Shown here: piece by piece, positions 6,594 through 13,454 of the stretch
Layout of the letters: each line of letters begins with the position of its first letter
How positions within the stretch are numbered: the first letter of the stretch is position 1
Origin: Proteobacteria bacterium UBA4656
Lineage (GTDB): Bacteria > Pseudomonadota > Gammaproteobacteria > Xanthomonadales > Ahniellaceae
Reading direction: 5' to 3'
DNA length: 13,454 nt
NCBI GenBank assembly: GCA_002405525.1
Contig: DHLY01000097.1
Coordinates: 3,500-16,953 of the forward strand
Notes under the pieces: generated by a model
Database searches by the model: none
What the model saw: the letters and a program-made list of their open reading frames with translations, nothing else
What the model was told of the DNA's origin: nothing
Position numbers and translations under genes: made by a program

Positions 6594-7645
6594 GCGCGCG
6601 CATCGTCCTGTTGCCGGGCGACGGCATCGGTCCGGAGGTGGTCACCGCCGGGCGCGCGGTCCTCGAGCGCGCTTCGCAGCGCTTCGCGCTGGGCCTGCGT
6701 TTCGAGACGCATCCCTTCGGCGGCGCGGCGATCGACGCCCATGGCGAACCGCTGCCGACTGCCGTGCTGGCCGCATGCCGCGGCGCAGACGCCATCCTTC
6801 TGGGGGCCATCGGCGGCCCGAAGTGGGCCGGCGTGCCGACCACAATCCGGCCCGAGGCCGGCCTGCTCGCGCTGCGCCGGCAGCTCGGCCTGTACGCCAA
6901 CGTGCGGCCGGTCAGGGTACACCCGGCTCTGCTCGATGCCAGCCCCGTGAAGCCCGACCGCGCGCGCGACGTCGATTTCGTGGTGGTGCGCGAACTCACC
7001 GGCGGCATCTACTTCGGCGCGCGCACCCGCAGCGCGGACCGGGCCAGCGACGAGTGCGCCTACACCGTGGCCGAAATCGAGCGCGTGGTGCGCCTTGCCG
7101 GTCGCATGGCACGCGCGCGACGCGGCCGCCTGGCGTCGGTGGACAAGGCCAACGTGCTTGAAACTTCGCGCCTGTGGCGCGAAGTCGCCACGCGGGTGAT
7201 GGCCGCCGAATTCCCCGACGTCGCTGTGGAACATCTGCTGGTCGACGCCATGGCGATGTACCTGGTATCCAAGCCGCGTGCCTTCGACGTGATCGTCACC
7301 GAGAACCTCTTCGGCGACATCCTGACCGACGAGGCCGCCGCGGTGGCCGGGTCGTTGGGCCTGATGCCGTCGGCCTCACTGGGCGACACCGGCCCGGGGC
7401 TCTACGAGCCGATCCACGGCTCGGCGCCCGACATCGCAGGCCAGGGGATCGCCAATCCCTGCGGCACGATCCTGTCCGCGGCGCTCCTGCTGCGCCACTC
7501 GCTGCATCAGGAAGCTGCGGCAGCCACGATCGAGGATGCGGTGCATCGCGTCATCGCCGATCGCGTGTGGACGCCGGATCTCGCCGGCCCGCAGGGCGTC
7601 GGCACCGAGGCCTTGACCGCCGCCGTGCTCGAAAGGATGGGCTGA
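6590..7645 (+). CDS. leuB: 3-isopropylmalate dehydrogenase
   Basis: LeuB oxidises and decarboxylates 3-isopropylmalate with NAD+ to give 2-ketoisocaproate. The product has 351 residues, normal for the family. Seen are LLPGDGIGPEV at the N terminus, QLGLYANVRPVR with the substrate-binding arginines, VVRELTGGIYFG with Arg134, SVDKANVLE with Lys186, and the metal-binding aspartates Asp219, Asp243 and Asp247 (NLFGDILTDE). HGSAPDIAGQGIANP is the NAD-binding loop. The start is GTG 6590, overlapping the leuD stop (GTGA). It is the last gene of the leu operon; transcription then meets the oppositely oriented pilZ operon after 252 nt. Confidence 0.98.
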   Translation: MSARIVLLPGDGIGPEVVTAGRAVLERASQRFALGLRFETHPFGGAAIDAHGEPLPTAVLAACRGADAILLGAIGGPKWAGVPTTIRPEAGLLALRRQLGLYANVRPVRVHPALLDASPVKPDRARDVDFVVVRELTGGIYFGARTRSADRASDECAYTVAEIERVVRLAGRMARARRGRLASVDKANVLETSRLWREVATRVMAAEFPDVAVEHLLVDAMAMYLVSKPRAFDVIVTENLFGDILTDEAAAVAGSLGLMPSASLGDTGPGLYEPIHGSAPDIAGQGIANPCGTILSAALLLRHSLHQEAAAATIEDAVHRVIADRVWTPDLAGPQGVGTEALTAAVLERMG

Positions 7646-7897
7646 GAGGGGGCGAGGACGAGTCCTTCCGGCAGGACATGGATGCCCGGCGCGCGACCGA
7701 TGCACGCGGTGGGGATCGCCGTCGGACGACGCTATCGGCGGGTGCCCCGCCCACCCTTGGGACGGGCCCCGCGACCGTCTCCGGGCACGCGGTCCGGCAC
7801 CCTGGAGCCCGACCATCCGTCGCCGCGTGCACCCACCGTCGGGCGAACGACGCACGCGCCGCGAGGCTGCAGCGCCCCTGCGCACCGGCCGCGAACG
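7646..7897. other. Convergent intergenic region between leuB and pilZ
   Basis: This 252-nt gap separates two convergent operons. I find no credible gene on either strand. GGCGGG (7737-7742) pairs with CCCGCC (7746-7751) around a 3-nt loop, and GGGTGCC (7740-7746) can pair with GGCACCC (7797-7803). GTCCT/AGGAC (7662-7677) is another short hairpin. None has a T-tract in either direction, so no intrinsic terminator can be called; Rho-dependent ending is possible. Confidence 0.5.
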
Positions 7898-8269
7898 CTA
7901 CATCGTGTGGGTGAGCCGATCCGCGCCCAGCGACCCGGCCAGCACCGCCTCGATCTTGGTCTTTGCGGCCTCGCCGTCGGCGGTTTCGTTGAACTGCACC
8001 CCGATCCCCGCGGTACGGTTGCCTTGCGCCCCGGCCGGCGTGACCCACACCACCCTGCCGGCCACCGGCAGGCGGTCCTTCTCGTCCATCAGGGACAGCA
8101 GGATGAAGACCTCGTCGCCGAGGTTGTAGCGCTTGGCGGTGGGCACGAACAGACCGCCGCCCCTGACGAAGGGCATGTACGCGTTGTACAGCGCGCCCCT
8201 GTCCTTGATCGCGAGCGAAAGGATGCCCTGCCTCTGCAACCCACCCGCAGCACCGGTTCCCGCGGCCAT
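7898..8269 (-). CDS. pilZ: PilZ-domain type IV pilus assembly protein
   Basis: This 123-residue protein belongs to the PilZ family proper, needed for type IV pilus assembly in Pseudomonas and Xanthomonas. It has GILSLAIKDRGALYNAYMP, GGGLFVPT, YNLGDEVFILLSLMDE, PVAGRVVWVTPAGAQGNR and GIGVQFNE, and the typical ending THTM. The N-terminal RxxxR element that canonical PilZ domains use to bind cyclic di-GMP is not present, as in the original PilZ proteins, which act through partners such as PilB and FimX. The ATG at 8269 lies 3 nt after the holB stop, with GAGGGG upstream. It is the last gene of the operon here; the tatD that follows in Pseudomonas is absent. Confidence 0.93.
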   Translation of the reverse strand: MAAGTGAAGGLQRQGILSLAIKDRGALYNAYMPFVRGGGLFVPTAKRYNLGDEVFILLSLMDEKDRLPVAGRVVWVTPAGAQGNRTAGIGVQFNETADGEAAKTKIEAVLAGSLGADRLTHTM

Positions 8270-8272
8270 CGC

Positions 8273-9280
8273 TCATCCCCTCGCGGCAGTCGAAGGCCGG
8301 AGGACCGCGCGGAAGTCGCGCAGCAGTTCCAGCAGGAGCAGGTCATGCCGCAAAGGCGCGCGCAACTGTTCCCGGATCGCGTTGGCGCGATCCCACCATT
8401 GCGCAAGCTTCTGGAAATCCGCGCCTGCGGTCAAGCCGGACAGTGCCGCCGCCGACTTTCCCGGCGATCCCTGGCCGAGAGTCGACCACGCGGCCACCCG
8501 GACCGCCTGCGCCGCCAGTACCAGCAGCCCGGCGGTCGCATCCTTGTCCTTCAGCCAGGAACCCGCCACGTCGCCGGGCGCAGCGCGACCGCTGCCCACC
8601 GCCGCAAGGTCGCGCAGCACGGTCTCCAGTTGCGCGCGCGCGACCGGCTCGGCGTAGGCGCGGGCCAGTCCCGGGTTGCCCGCCGCCAGATCGAGCGTCT
8701 CGGCGCCGACCGCGCCCGCCACACCGGCGGCGGACAGCCACGCCAGAGCCTCGGCGCGCGCGGGGAATCTCAGGTCGATGCGCTGGCAACGGCTGCGGAT
8801 GGTGGCGGGCAGGGCGCCGGGCCGGTCGCAGACCAGCAGCAGCAGCGCGCTGGCCTCGGGCTCCTCCAGCGTCTTCAGCAGTGCATTGAACGACGGTCCG
8901 TTCATGGCGTCGGCGGGATCGATCAGCGCGATCCGCCAGCCGCCGAACTGACTGGTCTGGGCCAGCGCGTCGCGCAGCGCGCGCACCTGTTCGACCACGA
9001 TCTCGGTGCGCAGCTTGCCGCTGTCCTCGTTCACCTCGAGAGCGACGCGATGCAGGTCCGGATGGGTCCCGGCGGCGACCAGCGTGCAGGCCCGGCAGGC
9101 TCCGCAGGGGCGACCATCGGGGCCCGGCGCCGTGCACAGCAGCCCGCCGACGATATCGGCCGCAAGCCCGCGCTTGCCGAGCCCGGCCGGGCCCGCCAGC
9201 AGCACCGCATGCGGCACCCGGCCGCCTTCCCGCCGACGCACCCAAACCGACCATGCGGCGTCGATCCACGGCGGTCTCAT
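8273..9280 (-). CDS. holB: DNA polymerase III, delta' subunit (clamp loader)
   Basis: HolB is the rigid stator subunit of the clamp loader that places the sliding clamp on DNA. The 335-residue product shows an AAA+ fold: GPAGLGK (Walker A-like, about residues 30-36), a zinc module of four cysteines (LLC, then PCGACRAC), THPDLH, the Walker B region LIDPADAMN, FNALLKTLEEP, and the SRC motif in RSRCQRIDL. The C-terminal helical region is variable, as usual. ATG 9280 is chosen because it overlaps the tmk stop as ATGA and opens MRPPWIDAAW; an in-frame ATG 18 nt upstream (9298) lies inside tmk. Neighbours tmk and pilZ match the conserved gammaproteobacterial order. Confidence 0.95.
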   Translation of the reverse strand: MRPPWIDAAWSVWVRRREGGRVPHAVLLAGPAGLGKRGLAADIVGGLLCTAPGPDGRPCGACRACTLVAAGTHPDLHRVALEVNEDSGKLRTEIVVEQVRALRDALAQTSQFGGWRIALIDPADAMNGPSFNALLKTLEEPEASALLLLVCDRPGALPATIRSRCQRIDLRFPARAEALAWLSAAGVAGAVGAETLDLAAGNPGLARAYAEPVARAQLETVLRDLAAVGSGRAAPGDVAGSWLKDKDATAGLLVLAAQAVRVAAWSTLGQGSPGKSAAALSGLTAGADFQKLAQWWDRANAIREQLRAPLRHDLLLLELLRDFRAVLRPSTAARG

Positions 9281-9930
9281 GGCGCCGATTCCCACCACTG
9301 CCTGGCCAGAGGCAGCAGCGACGCAGACACCGCTGCCGCCACCGCAGGCGCCGGCAGCGTGGCATCGACCACATGGAAACGCGCCGGCTCGGCCGCGGCC
9401 CGCGCGCGATAGGCCGCGCGCACGCGTTCGAAGAACGCTTCGCCCTGCGCCTCCATGCGATCACGACCGCCTGCTCGGGCGGCGATCCGACCGAGGCCCA
9501 CCGCAACCGGCACGTCGAGCAGGATGGTGCGGTTCGGCCGCAGGCCGCCGATCGCCCATCGCTCGAGGTCAGCGATCAGCGCGTCCGGCAGGCCGCGCCC
9601 CCCGCCCTGGTAGGCGAAGGAAGCGTCGGTGAAGCGGTCGCTGACCACCCAGCGTCCCGACTCCAGCGCCGGGCGCACCACCTCACGCACCAGCTGCGCG
9701 CGGCTGGCGAACATGATCAGCAGCTCCGATTCGGCGCAGGTCGCCGCATGCCGCGGATCGAGGACCAGGGCACGCAGCGCCTCGCCCAGCGCCGTGCCCC
9801 CCGGCTCGCGGGTGACGACGTAGGGCACGCCCGCATCGTCCAGGGTGCGGCCGATCGCGGACAGCACGGTGCTCTTGCCCGCACCCTCGCCGCCCTCGAG
9901 CGTGACGAAGAGACCGCGCCGCGCGCTCAC
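9277..9930 (-). CDS. tmk: Thymidylate kinase
   Basis: Tmk phosphorylates dTMP to dTDP with ATP, an essential step in dTTP supply. The 217-residue product has the P-loop EGGEGAGKST (about residues 12-21), TREPGGT, the DRF motif in VVSDRFTDASFAYQGGGRGL, and a LID segment RAGGRDRMEAQG with arginines, as in the bacterial (E. coli-like) type. The start is GTG 9930, overlapping the mltG stop by 4 nt (GTGA). Its own stop overlaps holB (ATGA). All of these junctions point to one polycistronic message with coupled translation. Confidence 0.96.
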   Translation of the reverse strand: MSARRGLFVTLEGGEGAGKSTVLSAIGRTLDDAGVPYVVTREPGGTALGEALRALVLDPRHAATCAESELLIMFASRAQLVREVVRPALESGRWVVSDRFTDASFAYQGGGRGLPDALIADLERWAIGGLRPNRTILLDVPVAVGLGRIAARAGGRDRMEAQGEAFFERVRAAYRARAAAEPARFHVVDATLPAPAVAAAVSASLLPLARQWWESAP

Positions 9931-10940
9931 CGGCGCCTCAACTGCCAGCGCGCCACCGCCGCGTTGTGCTGGGCGAGCGTGGCACTGAACTCATGACTGC
10001 CGTCGCCTCGGGCAACGAAGAACAGCGCCTGGCCCTCGTCGGGTCTGGCCACCGCCCGCAGCGCGTCGCGGCCCGGCGCGGCGATCGGCGTCGGCGGCAG
10101 ACCGCCGCGGGTGTAGGTGTTGTAGGGCGTGTCGGTGGCCAGGTGCACGCGGGTCAGGTTGCCGTCAAAAGCCGTTCCCACGCCGTAGATCACGGTGGGG
10201 TCCGTCTGCAGGCGCATGCCGATCTTCAGCCGCCGCGTAAAAACGCCGGCGATGCGTGCGCGCTCATCGGCGCGACCGGTTTCCTTCTCCACGATCGACG
10301 CCAGCACCAGCATCTGGTCCGGATCAGACAGCGGCAGGTCGGCGACCCGCGCCGCCCAAGCCGCGGCGAGCGCCTTCTGCATCGCGCCGTACGCGCGGCG
10401 CAGCACGTCGAGATCCCGCATGCCCCGGGTGTAGGCGTAGGTTTCCGGGAGGAATCGGCCTTCGGGATGCACGCCGGCGGCGCCGATCGCGGCCATGATT
10501 TCGGCGTCGGACATGGCGCCGCTCGCCTGCGCCAGCGCCTCCTCGCGCGCCAGCGCCGCACGGATTTCGCGGAAGCTGCTGCCCTCGATCAGGGTCACGC
10601 GATGCTGGATCACCTCGCCGCGCGCCATCCGGTCGAGAAGCCGACGCGGGGTCAGGCCCTGCTCGACCGCGTATTCGCCGGCGTGCAGCCCGTCGGAGAC
10701 GCGCATCTGCCACGCCAGCAGCCGCCAGTAGGCCAGTGGCGCCTCGGTCAGCCCACGGCGGCGCAGGTCGCGCACCACGCGGTTGAACGGCGTGCCGAGC
10801 GGCACGTCGAGCACGCGCTCCGTCGCGCCGAGCCCCAACGGCGCATCGGCGAAGGCCGTGTGGTCGCGCCAGAACCAGACGCCAGCGGCAACCGCCGCCG
10901 CCAGCAGCGCCAGCAGCGCAACGACGATCGCGCGCCTCAT
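9927..10940 (-). CDS. mltG: Endolytic murein transglycosylase
   Basis: MltG (YceG family) cleaves nascent glycan strands and so ends peptidoglycan polymerisation at the inner membrane. The 337-residue protein has one N-terminal membrane segment (about residues 4-24, IVVALLALLAAAVAAGVWFW), then a LysM-like region with GLHAGEYAV and LTPRRLLDRMARGEV. The catalytic domain has FLPETYAYTRG and LASIVEKET with the catalytic Glu at position 218, the number it has in E. coli. RLQTDPTVIYG, PYNTYTRGGLPPTPI and the closing FVARGDGSHEFSATLAQHN are family signatures. ATG 10940 overlaps the pabC stop (ATGA). An open frame extends upstream within pabC but does not fit the family. Confidence 0.96.
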   Translation of the reverse strand: MRRAIVVALLALLAAAVAAGVWFWRDHTAFADAPLGLGATERVLDVPLGTPFNRVVRDLRRRGLTEAPLAYWRLLAWQMRVSDGLHAGEYAVEQGLTPRRLLDRMARGEVIQHRVTLIEGSSFREIRAALAREEALAQASGAMSDAEIMAAIGAAGVHPEGRFLPETYAYTRGMRDLDVLRRAYGAMQKALAAAWAARVADLPLSDPDQMLVLASIVEKETGRADERARIAGVFTRRLKIGMRLQTDPTVIYGVGTAFDGNLTRVHLATDTPYNTYTRGGLPPTPIAAPGRDALRAVARPDEGQALFFVARGDGSHEFSATLAQHNAAVARWQLRRR

Positions 10941-11764
10941 GCCGGTCCCGCCACGAAGCCGGTCCGCGCCAGCGCCGCACGCGCGGCGGCGATGGCCGGC
11001 CCGGGCACGAAGGTCGAGCCGCCGATCGCCGCCACCGGCTGCACACCGCGCACGGCGCTGGTGAGGAACACCTCGCTCGCCCGCTCGAGCTCCAGGGGCG
11101 ACAACGCGCCCACGCGCAGCGTCGGCCCCAGCCACGGATCGGCCAGCAGCGCCGCCCGGCAAGCGCCCGCGACGCCCGCTTGGTCCACTGAAGGCGTACG
11201 CAACGCGCCGTCAACCACCGCGAACACGTTGGCGGCGGTTGCGCAGGCCACCCGACCTGCCGCGTCGAGACAGAGCCCCTCGTCCGCACCTGCGGCCTCG
11301 GCCTCGGTGCGCGCCAGCACTTGGTGCAGCCGATTCAGGTGCTTGATCCCCGCCAGCGCCGGGTCCAGCGGCAGCCGCGTCACGCAGGCGTGCAGACGCA
11401 GGCCCTCGGGACGCGGGGGCGGCGGCGCGGGCATTCTAGTCAGGACACGTCGAGGACGGGGCTCATGCGGCACAGCATACCCGCGCCCGCCGCTGCCGCG
11501 GGTCAGGACCAGTTTCAGCACCGCGTCGGCATCGCCGTCGAGCACGCGCTCGCACTCGTTGACCAGTGTCGCGCCATCCGGCTCCGGGATGCCGAGCCGT
11601 TCGCAGCCGCAGCGCAGCCGAGCGAGGTGGAATCCCCACAGCGCGATGCGTCCGTCCCGGGCCCGCATCGTCTCGAACAGGCCATCGCCGTAGGCCAGCC
11701 CGCGGTCGTCGACCGGCAGCGCGCCGGACGCCACGCCGTCGACCAGCCAGCCCTCAGGCATCAT
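10937..11764 (-). CDS. pabC: Aminodeoxychorismate lyase
   Basis: PabC is a fold-type IV PLP enzyme that releases pyruvate from 4-amino-4-deoxychorismate to give p-aminobenzoate for folate. The 275-residue product has DRGLAYGDGLFETMR near the N terminus, the PLP lysine in GIKHLNRLHQVLA (Lys141), ADEGLCLDAAGRV, and the SEVFLTSAVRGVQPV block near the C terminus. Two adjacent ATGs (11764 and 11761) overlap the end of pabB by 11 or 8 nt; the first is given here. There is no good Shine-Dalgarno, so initiation is probably coupled to pabB. Branched-chain or D-amino-acid aminotransferases share this fold, but position between pabB and mltG supports PabC. Confidence 0.92.
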   Translation of the reverse strand: MMPEGWLVDGVASGALPVDDRGLAYGDGLFETMRARDGRIALWGFHLARLRCGCERLGIPEPDGATLVNECERVLDGDADAVLKLVLTRGSGGRGYAVPHEPRPRRVLTRMPAPPPPRPEGLRLHACVTRLPLDPALAGIKHLNRLHQVLARTEAEAAGADEGLCLDAAGRVACATAANVFAVVDGALRTPSVDQAGVAGACRAALLADPWLGPTLRVGALSPLELERASEVFLTSAVRGVQPVAAIGGSTFVPGPAIAAARAALARTGFVAGPA

Positions 11765-13082
11765 CGCCCAGCGCCCGCAGCAGGCCGCGCGCCTTGGCAC
11801 GGGTCTCGTCGAGTTCGCGCGCCGCATCGCTGTCAGCCACGATGCCGCTGCCGGCGCGCCAGCGCGCGATTCCGTCGCGCACCCAGATGGTGCGGATCAG
11901 GATGTTGAGATCGAGGTCGCCACTGCGGTCCAGCCAGCCCATCGCGCCGGTGTAGGGCCCGCGGCCCTCGCCCTCGAGTTCGGCGATCACCTGCATGCAG
12001 CGCACCTTGGGGCAGCCGGTGATGGTGCCGCCGGGGAACATCGCCCGGATCGCCTCCCCGGGTCGCACGCCCTCGCGAAGCTGCCCCGCGACGTTGGATA
12101 CGATGTGATGCACGTGGGCGTAGCTCTCGACGGTCATGAGTTCCTCGACCGTCACGGTGCCCGGCTCGCAGACTCGGCCGAGGTCGTTGCGCTCGAGGTC
12201 GATCAGCATGATGTGCTCGGCGCGCTCCTTCGGGCTGCCGATCAGTTCGCGCACGCGCGCGGCGTCCTCCACACCGCCGGGCGCGCGCGGCCTGGTGCCG
12301 GCGATCGGCCGCGTCTCGGCGCGCCTGCCGCGCACCGCAAGCAGGCGTTCCGGCGACGACGATAGTACGGCGAGTCCACGGTGGCGGAACAGACCGGCGA
12401 AGGGCGCCGGGTTGGCCGCACGGAGCGCGCGGTAGAGTGCGCCGACGTCGCTGCCGGGCGCGAGCCGCGCCGCCCAGCCGCGCGAGAGGTTGCACTGGAA
12501 GAGGTCGCCGGCGCGGAGGTACGCGTGCACGCGGGCCACGCCTTCCACGAAGCGTGCCGGGTCGTCCTCCAACGGCGCCCCGTCGAGAGCGAAGGCGCCA
12601 ACCGCCGCGGGCGCCGCGACGAGGTCGGCCGCCATTGCCTCGATCAGGTTTTCATGGCCGGGCTCGGCGACGAGGACCGTGCGCCCGACCTCGCGGTCGA
12701 CCAGGATCGCCGCCGGGCAGCGCAAGGCCAGCGCGCGTGGCACGCCCGCCGGCGGCGCTGGAATGCGCAGGCTCGGTTCGCATTCGGCGGCGAGTTCGTA
12801 GGACAGGAAGACGGCATAGCCGCCGCTGAAAGGAAGTGCCGGATCGGCGGGGCCGGCCTGCAACTCGCGCCACCCTTCGTCGAGCCGCTCCAGGAATGGC
12901 CGCGGATCGCACGAATCGTCGGCGGCCAGCACCGGGCCGGAATGGCGCAGCAGCAGGTCCCAGCGCGCACGCGCGGGACCGCTGGCCGCGCTTTCGAGCA
13001 GGCAGGGATAGCGATCGGGAAAGGCCTCCGCCAAGGGCAGCAGGTCGCGCGCGCCGGCCAGTTCGCGGATCGGCGCGCGCAT
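11754..13082 (-). CDS. pabB: Aminodeoxychorismate synthase component I, PIAGT-type
   Basis: PabB aminates chorismate at C4, with ammonia from a glutamine amidotransferase partner, giving 4-amino-4-deoxychorismate. The 442-residue product has the chorismate-binding domain: GDLFQCNLSRGW, SSSPERLL, PIAGTRPRA, ELIGSPKERAEHIMLIDLERNDLGR, FPGGTITGCPKVRCMQVIAELE and GPYTGAMGWLD. At residue 261 the usual PabB nucleophile lysine of PIKGT is replaced by Ala (PIAGT, as in anthranilate synthase TrpE). The context next to pabC, and the known PIAGT-type PabB of Stenotrophomonas maltophilia, favour PabB over TrpE. No amidotransferase gene is present here. ATG 13082 lies 11 nt after fabF with no clear ribosome binding site. 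TrpE activity remains an alternative. Confidence 0.88.
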   Translation of the reverse strand: MRAPIRELAGARDLLPLAEAFPDRYPCLLESAASGPARARWDLLLRHSGPVLAADDSCDPRPFLERLDEGWRELQAGPADPALPFSGGYAVFLSYELAAECEPSLRIPAPPAGVPRALALRCPAAILVDREVGRTVLVAEPGHENLIEAMAADLVAAPAAVGAFALDGAPLEDDPARFVEGVARVHAYLRAGDLFQCNLSRGWAARLAPGSDVGALYRALRAANPAPFAGLFRHRGLAVLSSSPERLLAVRGRRAETRPIAGTRPRAPGGVEDAARVRELIGSPKERAEHIMLIDLERNDLGRVCEPGTVTVEELMTVESYAHVHHIVSNVAGQLREGVRPGEAIRAMFPGGTITGCPKVRCMQVIAELEGEGRGPYTGAMGWLDRSGDLDLNILIRTIWVRDGIARWRAGSGIVADSDAARELDETRAKARGLLRALGDDA

Positions 13083-13093
13083 TCGGGGGTGGC

Positions 13094-13454
13094 TCAGGCC
13101 TTGCGGAACACCAGGGTGCCGTTGGTGCCGCCGAAGCCGAAGGAGTTCGACAGCGCGGTGTCGATCGCACTGCGGCGGGCGGTGTTCGGCACGTAGTCGA
13201 GGTCGCAGCCCTCGCCCGGATGGTCGAGGTTGATGGTCGGCGGGATCACGCCCTCATGCACGGCCAATGCGCTGAAGATCGCCTCCACGCCGCCCGCCGC
13301 GCCAAGCAGGTGGCCGGTGGTCGACTTGGTGGACGACACCATCAGGCGGTCGGCATGAGCGCCGAACGCGGCGCGGATGGCGCGTGTCTCGGCCACGTCG
13401 CCGAGCGGCGTGGAGGTTGCGTGGGCGTTGATGTAGCCGATCGCGTCCGGCGCG
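13094..13454 (-). CDS. fabF: 3-oxoacyl-[acyl-carrier-protein] synthase II (N-terminal part beyond window)
   Basis: FabF is the condensing enzyme KAS II, which elongates acyl-ACP with malonyl-ACP and helps set unsaturated fatty acid levels. Only the last 119 residues are visible. They include the two catalytic histidine regions, [13 protein letters not shown] and [13 protein letters not shown], then [16 protein letters not shown] and the conserved end [17 protein letters not shown]. The active-site cysteine lies outside the window. It heads the visible part of the minus-strand cluster, 11 nt before pabB. FabB is excluded by the FabF-type ending and by the pab-mltG-tmk-holB context. Confidence 0.95.
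   Translation of the reverse strand, partial: APDAIGYINAHATSTPLGDVAETRAIRAAFGAHADRLMVSSTKSTTGHLLGAAGGVEAIFSALAVHEGVIPPTINLDHPGEGCDLDYVPNTARRSAIDTALSNSFGFGGTNGTLVFRKA

Noticed and set aside
7737..7751. GC hairpin GGCGGG/CCCGCC as a bidirectional terminator
   Set aside because: Loop of only 3 nt and no T-tract on either side.
7682..9412. Plus-strand open frame (576 codons) antisense to pilZ, holB and part of tmk
   Set aside because: Crosses three conserved genes on the other strand and has no recognisable domain.
9966..11693. Plus-strand open frame (575 codons) antisense to mltG and pabC
   Set aside because: Composition-driven shadow frame; both minus-strand genes have catalytic motifs.

Overview
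This is a GC-rich bacterial chromosomal segment (roughly 70% GC by eye) carrying two groups of housekeeping genes. The proteins look gammaproteobacterial, most like the Xanthomonadales/Lysobacterales. The class I IlvC has the Xanthomonas-like [17 protein letters not shown] and [10 protein letters not shown] segments. PabB has the PIAGT active-site variant known from Stenotrophomonas. The order fabF-pabB-pabC-mltG-tmk-holB-pilZ is a gammaproteobacterial cluster. No mobile element, phage gene, CRISPR array, tRNA or rRNA was seen.

Layout. Bases 1-2306 (minus strand) hold ilvD followed by a window-truncated ilvC. Bases 2307-3034 form a divergent control region. Bases 3035-7645 (plus strand) hold leuA-leuC-leuD-leuB, joined by 4-nt stop/start overlaps. 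Bases 7646-7897 are a convergent gap without a recognisable gene. Bases 7898-13454 (minus strand) hold fabF (partial), pabB, pabC, mltG, tmk, holB and pilZ, also tightly overlapped.

How the genes work together. IlvC and IlvD make 2-ketoisovalerate (and the isoleucine keto acid). LeuA condenses 2-ketoisovalerate with acetyl-CoA, and LeuCD and LeuB complete 2-ketoisocaproate. The divergent module therefore covers the common and leucine-specific branches; acetohydroxyacid synthase is not in the window. The right-hand operon mixes fatty acid elongation (FabF), p-aminobenzoate synthesis (PabB, PabC), peptidoglycan strand termination (MltG), dTMP kinase, the clamp-loader delta' subunit and a type IV pilus factor.

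The most informative part is the divergent leader region. On the leu side there is an unannotated 36-codon leader peptide with a run of mostly rare leucine codons. It is followed by three mutually exclusive stems that fit ribosome-mediated attenuation. A second 36-codon ORF with its own Shine-Dalgarno sequence then overlaps the leuA start as GTGA. On the ilv side a very strong intrinsic terminator sits between a promoter-like element and ilvD, but the best-placed leader ORF is not rich in branched-chain codons. A dyad-symmetric element lies between the two outward-facing TTGACA boxes. I did not find a wholly novel multi-gene system; the novelty, if any, is in this regulatory region.
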